A DNA stretch of 64,000 nucleotides from assembly GCA_900095165.1 (NCBI GenBank), contig LT606947.1, forward strand, positions 620,001-684,000, written 5' to 3'. This document shows positions 41,866-51,751 of the stretch, piece after piece; position 1 is the stretch's first letter; every line of letters begins with the position of its first letter. The stretch is from Polynucleobacter necessarius (GTDB taxonomy: Bacteria > Pseudomonadota > Gammaproteobacteria > Burkholderiales > Burkholderiaceae). The translations under genes were made by a program, and so were the position numbers. Below the pieces are notes generated by a model that saw only the letters and a list, made by a program, of their open reading frames with translations, had not been told where the DNA came from and made no database searches.

Positions 41866-42671
41866 ATGACAGCTCCATTACCTAACTCTTTAAATACTGC
41901 AGATCCCTTGGTGCTGCATGGGGAGACATTTGCTAGCCGTTTATTGTTAGGGACTTCGCGTTACCCCTCTCCACAAGTTTTGGAAAATGCCGTCAAGCAA
42001 TCCAACCCAGGAATGATTACTGTTAGCATTCGCAGGCAATGAACTTCTACTACAGAAGCGCACTCTGGTTTTTGGGATTTTTTAAAGAAAATGGCTGTAC
42101 CAGTTTTACCCAACACCGCAGGATGTCACAGCCCAAAAGAAGTGATTGCAACAGCCAAAATGGCTCGTGAAGTTTTTGAAACTCATTGGATTAAGTTAGA
42201 ACTAATTGGTGATGACTACACATTGCAACCCGATACTTTGCGCTTAGTTTCCGCAGCGGAAACTTTAATCAAAGATGGTTTTAAGGTTCTACCGTATTGC
42301 ACGGAAGATCTCATCTTGTGCCAACGCTTGGTTGATGTGGGATGCCCTGGGCTGCGCCGATCGGTACAGGTCAAGGACCTTTAAATCCTTACGCATTAAA
42401 ACTCTTACGCGACCGTTTAGATGTTCCACTTTTAGTGAATGCTGGCTTATGCCTGCCTTCACATGCATGTAGTGTGATGGAATGGGGTTTTGATGGCGTG
42501 CTGCTAAACACAGCCGTTGCATTGGCTGATGATCCAGTAGCAATGGCTAAGGCATTTGCGATGGCAGTAGGTGCCGGTCGCAGTGCCTACCTTTCTGGCG
42601 ACATGAAAGCGCAGCAGTCTGCTCAAGCTAGTACGCCATTAGTTAGCACACCTTTCTGGCATCAAAGTTAA
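41866..42671 (+). pseudogene. thiG: thiazole synthase ThiG, nonsense plus deletion
   Basis: Builds the thiazole ring with ThiS and dehydroglycine. From ATG 41866 the frame reads GETFASRLLLGTSRYPSP and ITVSIRRQ, then an in-frame TGA (42040-42042). It continues [17 protein letters not shown] in the same frame. At about 42339 the conserved [16 protein letters not shown] is shortened to [14 protein letters not shown] in two frames. This fits a 13-base deletion between two ATGCC copies. The last part ([23 protein letters not shown]...) ends at 42671. Two lesions, so it is dead. Confidence 0.92.
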
Positions 42672-42681
42672 GGAAATACTG

Positions 42682-43609
42682 ATGAGCTTAGTGCGTGACC
42701 TTGCGGATCAAATTGTTGCAGCCCATAGCAAAGCGGATTTATGCATTCCGATTCCAGCATTCAGCTTGGCATCGCCACCTCCATCAATTGATAACGAACA
42801 TGCTGCTGATCATTACGAACTAGCTGGCATGGTTGCCGCAATTGAAATGGGCTTTATTGAATGTGATGCCAAGGTTTTGGGTAAGACGTGGTCTCGCATG
42901 GCTCACCAAGATTGGGGGGTTTAATCCTTTTAAATGGTCATCCAGACCCGAGCATTTTGATTTACCTCCTTGGACCCGAAATATGAACCCCAATGCTTTT
43001 GCGGAATGTCCAAAGCGCCTGGGTTTGTATGCAGTGATGCCAGATGCGGATTGAGTAAAGCGCATGGTGGAAGCAGAGGTACCAACCGTACAACTGCGCC
43101 TTAAATCCGATGATACAAAACTTACTCGTAAGCAGATTGCTCAATCTGTTGATGCAGTTCAGGGTAGCAAAACCTTACTCTTTATTAATGATTATTGGCA
43201 AGAAGCGATTGAGGCTGGCGCCTACGGAATCCACCTAGGACAAGAAGATTTAGAGACTGCAGATTTGGATACCATTCGAACTAAAGGCCTTCGACTCGGC
43301 TTAAGTACCCATGGTTATGCGGAGATGGTTTATGCCGATCGCTTCTGCCCAAGTTATATTGCTATGGGTGCGATTTTTCCAACGAATTTGAAGAAAATGG
43401 AAACTGCCCCACAGGGTTTGGGGCGTTTATATAAATATGCCCAGTTAATGAGTCACTATCCTTTGGTTGCCATCGGCGGTATCGATGAAAGCAGTATTCA
43501 TGCGGTGGCACAAAGTGGTGTGGGATCAGTTGCTGTCGTCAGGGCTATTAATGGCGCTAGTGACCCTAAAGTAGCTGTGAAGCATCTTCAAGAGCTGATG
43601 AAAACTTAA
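42682..43609 (+). pseudogene. thiE: thiamine-phosphate synthase ThiE with N-terminal extension, two lesions
   Basis: Joins HMP-PP and thiazole phosphate. The gene has an extra ~110-residue N-terminal region (MSLVRDLADQIVAAHSKADL... to PKRLGLYAVMPDAD) before the ThiE TIM barrel (LFINDYWQEAIEAGAYGIHLGQEDL; GAIFPTNLKK; ALVAIGGI-like). A G6 tract at 42914-42919 seems to have gained one G, ending the first frame at 42924. In the corrected frame a TGA at 43052 replaces Trp in PDADWVKR. ATG 43064 could start a 181-residue barrel alone, so rescue is conceivable. Ends convergent with thiD. Confidence 0.88.
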
Positions 43610-44496
43610 GGCTTAATGCTTACCCCTTCTTCTGACAATGCAGTGCGATAGAAATCATGCATATGCCATAAGGGTCCAGGACCATCACCAATACTCAAGA
43701 AACGCCCTGCCTCAAGCCCTGCTTCAACATAAGAAATTGCCTTAGCAACTGCATGAGAGAGATCGTGACCATCCGCCAAATAGGTTGCAATCGCTGATGC
43801 CAAAGAACAACCAGTGCCATGGGTATTGGCTGTATTGACGCGGTAATGCTTGAACTCTTTTGATTGAATTACCTCAAGACCATCCTCAATAGTTCGCCAC
43901 ATCAGAAAATCAGTCAATTGAGTGTGGGTGGTATCGAGATGCCCGCCCTTAATCAAGACCGCTTGAGGTCCCATATCTAGCAAGTCTTCTGCAGCCAGCT
44001 TGAAATCCTCCGGGCCAGTCAATTCTCGGCCCAATAATAATGAGGTCTCTTCCAGATTAGGGGTTACTAGAGTCGCCATCGGAAACAACTCTTTAATAAT
44101 GGCCTGGGCGGCGTCATCGCCACCAAGACTGGCACCTGAAGTAGCTCTTAATACGGGGTCCAGAACAATTCTTTTTGCTCCATGGCGCTTTAGGGCTGAT
44201 GCCACAGTACGGACGATTTCTGGGCTAGCCAACATGCCAATTTTTACGGTATCCACCCCAATATCCAGAAATACCGCATCGATCTGAGCTTCGACCACAT
44301 CAAGACCTATATCCTGAATACGGCTCACCCCTAAAGTGTTCTGGGCGGTGATGGCAGTGATGACCGACATCCCATACCCACCAAGGGCTGTAATAACTTT
44401 GAGGTCTGCCTGGATCCCCGCGCCACCGCCACTATCGGACCCGGCGATAGTCAAGACTTTATGGGTCTGCATAGAAGTTGGAGTGAGCGATCTCAT
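43606..44496 (-). CDS. thiD: hydroxymethylpyrimidine/phosphomethylpyrimidine kinase
   Basis: Phosphorylates HMP and HMP-P. The ribokinase-fold protein has [20 protein letters not shown] at the N-terminus and [18 protein letters not shown] (anion hole and catalytic Asp/Cys region) near the C-terminus. The ORF start at 44496 gives 296 residues. The internal Met at 44472 (MQTHKVL) is nearer the family start. The upstream TATTAT/TATAAT region is shared with the divergent tRNA-Asn promoter. It overlaps the thiE end by 4 bases. Intact, so salvage of HMP may persist. Confidence 0.9.
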   Translation of the reverse strand: MRSLTPTSMQTHKVLTIAGSDSGGGAGIQADLKVITALGGYGMSVITAITAQNTLGVSRIQDIGLDVVEAQIDAVFLDIGVDTVKIGMLASPEIVRTVASALKRHGAKRIVLDPVLRATSGASLGGDDAAQAIIKELFPMATLVTPNLEETSLLLGRELTGPEDFKLAAEDLLDMGPQAVLIKGGHLDTTHTQLTDFLMWRTIEDGLEVIQSKEFKHYRVNTANTHGTGCSLASAIATYLADGHDLSHAVAKAISYVEAGLEAGRFLSIGDGPGPLWHMHDFYRTALSEEGVSIKP

Positions 44497-44507
44497 CTTG
44501 CTATAAT
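44478..44507 (+). promoter_or_regulatory. promoter of tRNA-Asn
   Basis: TTGGAG (44478-44483) and a perfect TATAAT (44502-44507), 18 bases apart, lie 10 bases before the mature tRNA start. The -35 lies inside the thiD coding start. Confidence 0.55.
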
Positions 44508-44517
44508 ATCGGCTTAT

Positions 44518-44593
44518 TCCTCGATAGCTCAGTTGGTAGAGCGCCGGACTGTTAATCCGTAGGTCCCTGGTTCGAGCCCAGGTCGAGGAGCCA
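44518..44593 (+). tRNA. tRNA-Asn (GTT)
   Basis: A 76-base cloverleaf with acceptor TCCTCGA / TCGAGGA, anticodon loop CTGTTAATC (GTT), T-loop GGTTCGAGCC and encoded CCA. It stands alone, followed by a terminator and then IS debris. Confidence 0.97.
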
Positions 44594-44602
44594 AATAAGT
44601 AG

Positions 44603-44637
44603 AAGCCTTCAGAGTTAATAGCCCTGAAGGCTTTTTT
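44603..44637 (+). terminator. Rho-independent terminator of tRNA-Asn
   Basis: Stem AAGCCTTCAG / CTGAAGGCTT (10 bp) with an 11-base loop and a following run of Ts. Confidence 0.85.
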
Positions 44638-44659
44638 ACTTTCTGGTCCATAGACAACA

Positions 44660-45298
44660 TATGGACAAAATTGACCCCATGAAATAAGTTATGAATCGCT
44701 ACCAATATCCTAGACACTTGCCAACCTCGCTTGGTACCGCTTTTCAAATACTACCGGAGATAAGCCATTGTTAGAACTATGGCGCCTGACCGGGTTGCAA
44801 AACAACTCAATGTAATTAAAGATATCTTCGCGTGCTTCACTTCCGGTGTTGTAGGTCTTGCGTTTGATTCGTTCTCGCTTAAGTAGCTGGAAGAAGCTTT
44901 CCACCACAGCATTGTCGTAACAGTTCCCCGTCGGCTCATGCTAGGCCGTTTGATCATCCCCCGCTAGGCATTGCTCAGCTGGTATCGCGTATTTATTGAC
45001 CTAGGCATACAGACTATGGGGTGATGTACCGAGCCTAGAGGTCATTTCTCGAACCCCAAAACCTCGCTCCACAGTTTTGAATTAACTGCAAGCATTAAAG
45101 CCGTTACATTTTTTAAAGGTTTTATACCTGAATCCTCTCGAAGCCCTATATTGATGCCGTATAAGTTGGCTACCCTCAGGTAGCTTCCACCTTTTAGATA
45201 TTCTTGAATTACTTTTGGCTTGAACTGCGTGCTGTATTTACTCATGAAGCCGATCCTTTTTAGTTGGATTGGGTGTCCAACTTTTGTGGGTCAGTTCA
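44660..45298 (-). mobile_element. scrambled IS3-family remnants
   Basis: On the minus strand: a terminal repeat TGAACTGACCCACAAAAG (from 45298), then the start of an orfA (MSKYSTQFKPKVIQEYLKGG, ATG near 45243). It runs into a different orfA fragment (VERGFGVREMTSRLGTSPHSLYA, then TAG in place of Trp), and finally the end of an orfB/DDE transposase. That last part has IKRPSMSRRG, a 1-base shift, then NCYDNAVVESFFQLLKRERI and ends QARLASV at 44710. A full IS3 element is 1.2-1.5 kb and only about 0.6 kb is left. At least two elements seem to be joined. The low-coordinate border (near TTGACCCC at 44670) is uncertain. Confidence 0.8.
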
Positions 45299-45665
45299 TT
45301 TTTAGGGGTTTTTTCTTTACAAAAAAATCTACAGGCAATAGGCCTCATGAGGCAAGGATTGCCTTTAAAGAACCCACCTTACCCTGCGGATCAAAACACC
45401 CCCCTGAACGCAAATATGTCTTGCCAACAATAAGCCCTAGACCCCCGAATTAGACCGAGGCGTCAGGCAAGCATAAGCAGTCGGCTGAAATGGTAAGGCT
45501 CATGGCGCTTTAGTTCGATCACAAAAAACATTTGATCTATTGACTTTGATCAAAGGGAGTCGCCTGGACCTCAAAAGGGAAACGAAGCCAATCAATTCGA
45601 CAACCCTGCGAAAAATATTTAACACCCATAGAAATTGCCAGCAACTTAGAACGCCTCAATAATGC
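45299..45665. other. noncoding gap beside IS remnant, with FNR-like box
   Basis: This 367-base stretch has no convincing gene. It contains TTGACTTTGATCAA at 45540-45553 (one mismatch to TTGAT-N4-ATCAA), within a wider inverted repeat TTTGATC/GATCAAA (45531-45554). No gene starts near it, so it may be a leftover of a lost promoter. Confidence 0.5.
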
Positions 45666-46272
45666 CTAATAATTCAAAAGTGCCGGCATTTGATAGCCCT
45701 CCTTACGAATTAAATTACTACAAGCATCAACAGCATCACTGTCGTACTGCAAACCACGGCCCCGACCTATCTCGGTCAGCGCAGCTCGATAAGGGCGAGC
45801 CTACATCATGGAAACCCACAACATCCGCGATTGCCAAAATTCGCGCCTGCATGCTGATAGCATCATCTTTGATATGGTTTGGGTACCCACTCTCATCAAG
45901 ACGCTCGTGGTGCTCTAAAACCGCCCTCGTTATATTTGAAGGCAGGCTGACCTCTTTAAGCAAGTCAAATCCCGCTTGTACATGATTTTGAATCAGACTG
46001 TATTCTTCTGGGGATAGCTTTCCGGGTTTTGTCAGAATTGATACAGGAATAATTATTTTTCCAACATCATCTAAATAACCCCCAATCAACAACTCCTCCT
46101 GAAACTTTTCATCAAATCCTATTTCAACTGCAATAGCCTTAGCAAACTCGCCAACATGATTTTCATGGTGAGCCGTATATGGATCCCTAAGAGCAATTAA
46201 TTGTCTGGCCAAGCGCACAGCCTCATTCACAGAAAGGGCTGTATTTGTATTCGCAAAGTCTTTCATGAACAC
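45666..46272 (-). pseudogene. degenerate HD-GYP domain protein, frameshifted
   Basis: HD-GYP proteins hydrolyse cyclic-di-GMP. The frame from 46272 shows ALRDPYTAHHENHV, then YLDDVGKIIIP where active members have LHDIGKI. The metal-binding His is Asp. LDESGYPNHI replaces LDGSGYP. After ILAIADVV the frame is wrong. The true C-terminus (ALTEIGRGRGLQYDSDAVDA...LIRKEGYQMPALLNY) continues in another frame to 45666 after a deletion that also removes the usual MxSHRPYR. Already a degenerate catalytic site, then a frameshift. Confidence 0.8.
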
Positions 46273-46308
46273 CTCCTAGTGCACCCAAAAAATCAGTTGG
46301 CATCACCC

Positions 46309-47730
46309 CTAAAATGAATACCGATCCCCGCCCGCTTGTTTTGCCCGGAACATAGCCTGATCCGCCTTATCGACCAAATTATTCTCTAGTAGCGCATCGT
46401 TATAAGTGGCGGTAGCTACGCCAATGCTTACCGTAATGAATATTGGTGCATAACCCTGTATATAAATTGGCGCACCCTTCATCTTCATCAGGATATGTTC
46501 GGCCACTTGCGCCGCACCCTCAGCGGAAATATTGGGCAAAAGCGCCATCAACTCTTCACCACCCCATCTACAACAAAAATCAAGAGGTCTACGCATACAG
46601 CTTTGTAAACGTTTAGCTACTTCTTTGAGCACTAAATCACCATTCTCATGGCCATATGTGTCATTACAGACCTTAAATTTATCAATATCGACAAATAGAA
46701 TACTGATTTCATACCCGTAACGTCGAGCATCCCCTAGAAATTTATCGTACTCCACATCAAAAGCCCGACGATTTGGCAGATTGGTTAGCCCATCGGTGAG
46801 CGAGGATATCTTCACTATATGAATTTCAACAACATAGTGATATAGGCGCCATAACATGACTGTAAAAATCAAAATCCCAAGTGCAGCATAAATAATAAAA
46901 GTTAAATTATTATGCAAAAAATGAGTGCGAATATGGTTCAAATAATCATATAAATAAATTTGCACTCCAATCTCAGGCATTTCTCCAAATGCAACAAGTC
47001 GATCCTGCATAGAAGCGCCCATATTAAACAAAATACCAGTCTGTGAATTTGGGGTAATCTGTGAGTTAGCATTTGCAAACACAACTTGGCCAGATCCATT
47101 AATGGCAATTACGCTGGCATTATCATTGCTTAGCACTTTGACCAATCTATCAGCGAATAAATCAGACTGAACCTGTAAAACTAAGGCTCCAATAAAACAA
47201 TTATTTTCATCTTTAACAGGAGAAGCAATATGAAATACATCTCGCCCAGTTGTTCTAGCATGTAACAAAGGCCCTATAGTTATCACCTTATTAGGATGGG
47301 CTCTTAAATCTTGAAAATAATATCGATCTGAAAAATCAATCGATGAGGTCGGTTTTCCATCTGACCTGGCAATCAGCACCCCATCCTTATTCGTAAGAAA
47401 TAAGATTCCATATTCACCAACATCGTTATAAAGGCTGAATGCAGATGTTGCACGATTTAAAGCATGATAAATATTATCATCCGTGAATTTGCGGTCTACT
47501 TTGAGTTTTTGCAAATCACTTCTTGCGATTTCAAGCAACTTAAATCCATTTGATATAACGTTTTCCACCACCGTGACTGCAATGTTGGCATCACGACTCA
47601 AGATGTCCTGATTTTGGGTCTTAATATCCCCCCATTGCCTATATAAAGAAATTCCAATCCCCGCGCTATTAATTACCAAGAAAACCAGGAAGATTAAAAA
47701 AAACTTTGCCTTGAGATTTAATAACCGCAT
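46309..47730 (-). CDS. membrane-bound diguanylate cyclase (dCache-type sensor + GGDEF)
   Basis: Makes cyclic-di-GMP. The 473 residues: an N-terminal membrane helix (about 8-27), a periplasmic sensor of about 240 residues with the Cache-like DRYYFQDLRAHPNKVITIGPLLHARTTGRDV, a second helix near 280-300, then a GGDEF domain. The active site is GGEEL, and an inhibitory site RxxD (RPLD) lies five residues before it. A good GGAGG ribosome site is 9 bases before the ATG. Intact, unlike both neighbouring HD-GYP genes. Confidence 0.92.
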   Translation of the reverse strand: MRLLNLKAKFFLIFLVFLVINSAGIGISLYRQWGDIKTQNQDILSRDANIAVTVVENVISNGFKLLEIARSDLQKLKVDRKFTDDNIYHALNRATSAFSLYNDVGEYGILFLTNKDGVLIARSDGKPTSSIDFSDRYYFQDLRAHPNKVITIGPLLHARTTGRDVFHIASPVKDENNCFIGALVLQVQSDLFADRLVKVLSNDNASVIAINGSGQVVFANANSQITPNSQTGILFNMGASMQDRLVAFGEMPEIGVQIYLYDYLNHIRTHFLHNNLTFIIYAALGILIFTVMLWRLYHYVVEIHIVKISSLTDGLTNLPNRRAFDVEYDKFLGDARRYGYEISILFVDIDKFKVCNDTYGHENGDLVLKEVAKRLQSCMRRPLDFCCRWGGEELMALLPNISAEGAAQVAEHILMKMKGAPIYIQGYAPIFITVSIGVATATYNDALLENNLVDKADQAMFRAKQAGGDRYSF

Positions 47731-48011
47731 ATCATCAGTCCTCCGACCATGCTTTATAAATATACCGACCTAAGGGATTTTTTATATAGTAAATCATTGC
47801 GGCAAAATGGGTTGATTTTGGATGATTTTAGGGATCTGCGGTGCGGGCGGTCTGTAACCTAATGCGCTCTGCGGTCATTTAGATTTCATAATGACCATCT
47901 ATAGTCAATTTCATGAACAAGCGACCGCCAAATAATATACAGACCCTATTCTCACTATATCCGCATAAGAATTGAATATACCCAGCCCGTTCAACCGAAA
48001 AGCACCAGTAA

Positions 48012-49320
48012 TTAGTCTTTATGGGTGTTATAAATACGCTTAAATGCCCCCGGCTCAAGGGCAAGAGCTTCGACTATTTGCGGGTCCAAATGAGAACCGC
48101 TCAATTTTTTAAGTTCTTCACATGCCGCCTCATGGGTCCATGGTTCTTTGTAAACCCTGCGACTTACTAATGCGTCATACACATCTGCTACAGCCATAAT
48201 TCGGGCAGATAATGGAATATCATCACCAGATAAGCCCCTGGGGTAACCAGAACCATCCCAACGCTCATGATGCCCCCCCTGAAATTTCAATTGCATGATT
48301 TAAATAATTGGGGGGATCGAAAAAGCTTGCTTTAGCGGTAATTAAGATAGCTTTCCCAATAGAAGCATGTGTATTCATAATTGCCCGCTCAGAAGGATTG
48401 AGTTTGCCTGGCTTATTAAGAATTGCATCTGGGATACCAACCTTACCAATATCATGCAAAGGCGCAGCTCTATAAAAATCTTGAATGCGATCCCTGGTCA
48501 ATAATTTCGAATATTTCCCAGACTGCTTTAACCTCGTCGCAAGTACTTTTACATACTGAGCCGTACGAACAATATGACAACCAGTTTCATTATCCCTTTT
48601 GGATGTCAACTCAATTAAGCTGACTATCATTGCTTCTTGTGCTTCAAACGTCTTCTTTATTTGCTCACTTAAGCGCACCTTAAAAATTTCAGATAGCCTA
48701 ATTGCCAGATACGCTAGCTGACGCGCTATTCCAAGAATGACAATGGAGGCGAGGATTCCTACATTGATTAAACCTGGGGATCCCAGCGTTTCTATCAAGC
48801 CAGCAACTAAAGTCGGAATTCGCATCACCCACAAAATCGCCGAGGCAACAAACAACCACATCATGAGGGTGACATAGCCATTTTTTAAAACATTATTGAC
48901 CCGCCATGACAAAAAAACAGGAAATATAAGTGAAATACACCATGCCACAGCAACAACGACCGGAACCAGGCGCCCAGAACCTGAATTAACCAAATAGGCA
49001 AGAACAAGGCCATATGCAACACATACCAGCAAAAATAGGTAAGGCGGTTTTGCCTTTTTATCCACAAGAAGTAAAAGGCTGCATCCAAACAGTATTGAAG
49101 ACGATGTAGAAAGAATATGAGCTACAGAGTAGCTTAAAAATGCTGGTACTAAAGGGCGAAATAATATAAACCCAACGCCAAAGGATAGCGCCAGTGAAGC
49201 AAAGAACCAATATTTTGCCGACATGTTGTTTTGACCCCAATAAAGAAATAAAACCAGTAGGCCAATCACTAGATTGACAACTATTGAAATTAAATAAAGC
49301 GGCTCAACAGTAAAAGTCAC
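48012..49320 (-). pseudogene. membrane HD-GYP phosphodiesterase split at a G7 tract
   Basis: The N-terminal ~210 residues hold about seven membrane helices, followed by an HD-GYP domain with APLHDIGKVGIP and, beyond the break, [11 protein letters not shown] (both canonical). The coding strand has seven Gs at 48273-48279. Reading six joins EISGG to [13 protein letters not shown], while seven gives GGAS then TGA at 48265. It is therefore either a pseudogene by +1 slippage or a slippage-prone switchable gene. The 281-base gap to the next gene (47731-48011) shows nothing clear. Confidence 0.82.
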
Positions 49321-49369
49321 TTTGATTCACCCTCTTTCAGATAGATCGAAATTTCATATGCTTTTTTTA

Positions 49370-49401
49370 TTCTATTCCCAATATGCATATTGGGAATAGA
49401 A
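49370..49401. repeat. 32-bp perfect palindrome upstream of the HD-GYP gene
   Basis: The left half TTCTATTCCCAATATG is followed directly by its reverse complement. It lies 50 bases upstream of the membrane HD-GYP start and is flanked by T-rich sequence on both sides. It could be a terminator hairpin for either strand (T-run on both sides) or an operator. The rest of the 49321-49605 gap has no recognisable element. Confidence 0.7.
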
Positions 49402-49605
49402 CTTTTATTAAATAATTAAGATGGCAGCAGAAAAATTTGATGAAATTGACTAATATGCCAAAGTTCTTCAGCTTGGATTGGACACAAACTCTTTGGGTTG
49501 AGAAAAAATACTGTCAGAACGGAAAAATTAGCTCTTCCATCCCATAACGATAAAAAAATTTGGCCCTGGAGGTCAAGCCGGTTTGTGGGAGGAAGTCAAT
49601 TAGAT

Positions 49606-50190
49606 TTAGATCAAACCTTTTTTGCGCAGGTTGGCTAGGCGGTTATTCAGAGTTTTGACGGTGAGAAGATTCAGCTTATCCCCCTCAGGCCAATTGCTAC
49701 CCTTCCACTCAATGCCTTCAGGCGTGACATTGGCAAATGGCTCTTTACCTTCTTTTGCATAGCCTTCCAAAATAGCGATTAATGCAGAACGATCATCAGA
49801 TCCACCAGCATCTTTAATGGCATCCAAGATTGGTTTGGCGATCGTATCGCCATATCTTACTTTTGAGGCTGGATACTTGGCTGCTGCCGGCTCTTCAAAG
49901 ATGTACTCATGAGGCTGCTCAAATATGTTTCTAGCTGAATTCTTTACCGAGTCTGGACTTACGGCACCGCTTGCAGGATTTTTGGGATCAGCCGGTAAGT
50001 TGAGTTCCGCAATCCAGGGTTCGAATTCTGCAATGCGGGCATAGCGTTTTTCTTCGCTATCGCGCTTTTGCTCTTCTTGTGACAACAATAATGTAACCCA
50101 GGCCCAGGCGATGTCTTTAGGTATAGCAAACTCTTGCGCCAGAATGCCGCTTGCTTTTTTGAGGATTGGCTTGGATGTGAGTTTTGTCAT
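49606..50190 (-). CDS. conserved hypothetical protein
   Basis: I do not recognise this protein. The start at 50190 (MTKLTSKPILK) is preferred over the ORF's upstream Met at 50226, with AGAAAGA weakly preceding. About 194 residues: Lys-rich helical start (KKASGILAQEFAIPKDIAWAWVTLLLSQEEQ), a Pro-rich middle, and a C-terminal region (SALIAILEGYAKEG, then LLTVKTLNNRLANLRKKGLI) that resembles a winged-helix end. No membrane helix or signal peptide. Codon use is like its neighbours. A DNA-binding role is only a guess. Confidence 0.6.
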   Translation of the reverse strand: MTKLTSKPILKKASGILAQEFAIPKDIAWAWVTLLLSQEEQKRDSEEKRYARIAEFEPWIAELNLPADPKNPASGAVSPDSVKNSARNIFEQPHEYIFEEPAAAKYPASKVRYGDTIAKPILDAIKDAGGSDDRSALIAILEGYAKEGKEPFANVTPEGIEWKGSNWPEGDKLNLLTVKTLNNRLANLRKKGLI

Positions 50191-50415
50191 TGCGTTCTTT
50201 CTGCATTCTTTAATAAGTGCCTTCAATTTTGGGTAGACAGCTCAAGGGAAGGCTCCCTGTGTTTATTGTTACGATACTTGCCACAGACCCCGTAGGATAC
50301 TCTTCATAGCAGTTTATTTACCTGAAATACTCGCATAAACTTCAGCCTAGCAGGCCCCAAGGCATCTTCATGTGGTAATTCGAGCAAGAATGCCTGTATT
50401 CACTAAAATAGCCCT

Positions 50416-51717
50416 ATGACTAAGATTCCAGAGCTTCTAGCCCCTGCAGGTAGCCTATCTATGCTGCGCACCGCCTTTGACTTTGGTGCCGACGCTATTT
50501 ATGCCGGACAACCACGTTATTCACTCCGGGTGCGTAATAACGACTTCGGAAAAATGGAAACGCTCAAGGAAGGTATTGATACCGCACATGCTTTGGGTAA
50601 AAAGTTTTATCTAGTATCTAACCTACTGCCTCATGGTGGCAAGACGCGCACCTATATAAAAGACATGGATCCAGTGGTTGCATTAAAGCCAGATGCCATG
50701 ATCATGTCAGATCCTGGTCTCATCATGATGGCAAGAGAAGCTTGGCCGGATATGCCCATACATTTATCGGTTCAGGCCAATACAGTGAATGGTGCGTCCG
50801 CTAAGTTTTGGCGCTCCGTTGGCATCAGCCGCGTCATTCTGTCACGTGAACTGTCTTTTGATGAAATAGAAGAAGTTCGTCAAGACTGTCCAGAAATGGA
50901 ATTAGAAGTATTTGTTCATGGAGCCCTGTGTATCGCTTACTCCGGTCGCTGCTTGCTATCGGGCTACATGTCACATCGCGACTCCAACCAAGGCGCCTGC
51001 ACTAATGCCTGTCGCTGGGATTACAAGGTCAAGCCAGGACAACAAAATACGAGTGGTGATGTGGTCCTTCTTCAGGAGGCGCGTCGTCCAGATGATTTGA
51101 TGCCCATGGAAGAAGATGAGCATGGCACTTACATCATGAACTCCAAAGATTTGCGTGCGATTGAGCATATAGAACGCCTAACTAAGATGGGTGTGGACTC
51201 ATTCAAGATTGAGGGTCGCACTAAGTCACCCTATTACGTTTCTCGCACTTGCCAGGCTTACCGCACTGCCATTGATGATGCAGTAGCTGGTCGCCCCATG
51301 AATATGTCCCTCATTGGCAATCTAGAGGGCCTTGCAAATCGTGGCTATACAGATGGTTTTTATGAGCGTCATCACGATAAAGAATATCAACTCTATATGC
51401 GTGGCCACTCTCTGTCAGGTAGAAGTCTGTATGTTGGCGAAACTTTAGAGATTGATGAGTCCTCAGGTCGCGTCAAGGTAGATGTCAAGAACCGCTTTTC
51501 CCTTGGAGATAAATTAGAAATCATTGAACCTGAAGGTAATCAGGATGTGGTGCTGGATGCCATGTGGAATCTTAAAGGCGAGCCCATTGATGTTGCGCCT
51601 GGATCAGATCACTTTGTTTGGATTAATTCACCACTGAAGAGCAAGCACGCATTTATTGCTCGCTACACCCATGAACCTGCTCCTGTTGAAGCTGGCGGTT
51701 CTTGCAGTAACTGCTAA
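50416..51717 (+). CDS. trhP: tRNA 5-hydroxyuridine synthesis protein TrhP (U32 peptidase family)
   Basis: Formerly YegQ. Needed for prephenate-dependent 5-hydroxylation of U34 in some tRNAs. The 433 residues start PELLAPAGSLSMLRTAFDFGADAIYAGQPRYSLRVRNN, as in E. coli YegQ. They carry the Fe-S cysteine cluster HGALCIAYSGRCLLSGY and CTNACRWDY, and the U32 motif SFKIEGRTKSPYYV. Intact. Not the larger RlhA. Confidence 0.88.
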   Translation: MTKIPELLAPAGSLSMLRTAFDFGADAIYAGQPRYSLRVRNNDFGKMETLKEGIDTAHALGKKFYLVSNLLPHGGKTRTYIKDMDPVVALKPDAMIMSDPGLIMMAREAWPDMPIHLSVQANTVNGASAKFWRSVGISRVILSRELSFDEIEEVRQDCPEMELEVFVHGALCIAYSGRCLLSGYMSHRDSNQGACTNACRWDYKVKPGQQNTSGDVVLLQEARRPDDLMPMEEDEHGTYIMNSKDLRAIEHIERLTKMGVDSFKIEGRTKSPYYVSRTCQAYRTAIDDAVAGRPMNMSLIGNLEGLANRGYTDGFYERHHDKEYQLYMRGHSLSGRSLYVGETLEIDESSGRVKVDVKNRFSLGDKLEIIEPEGNQDVVLDAMWNLKGEPIDVAPGSDHFVWINSPLKSKHAFIARYTHEPAPVEAGGSCSNC

Positions 51718-51751
51718 CCATCAATAAGGGTGCACTGCACATAATATTTAT

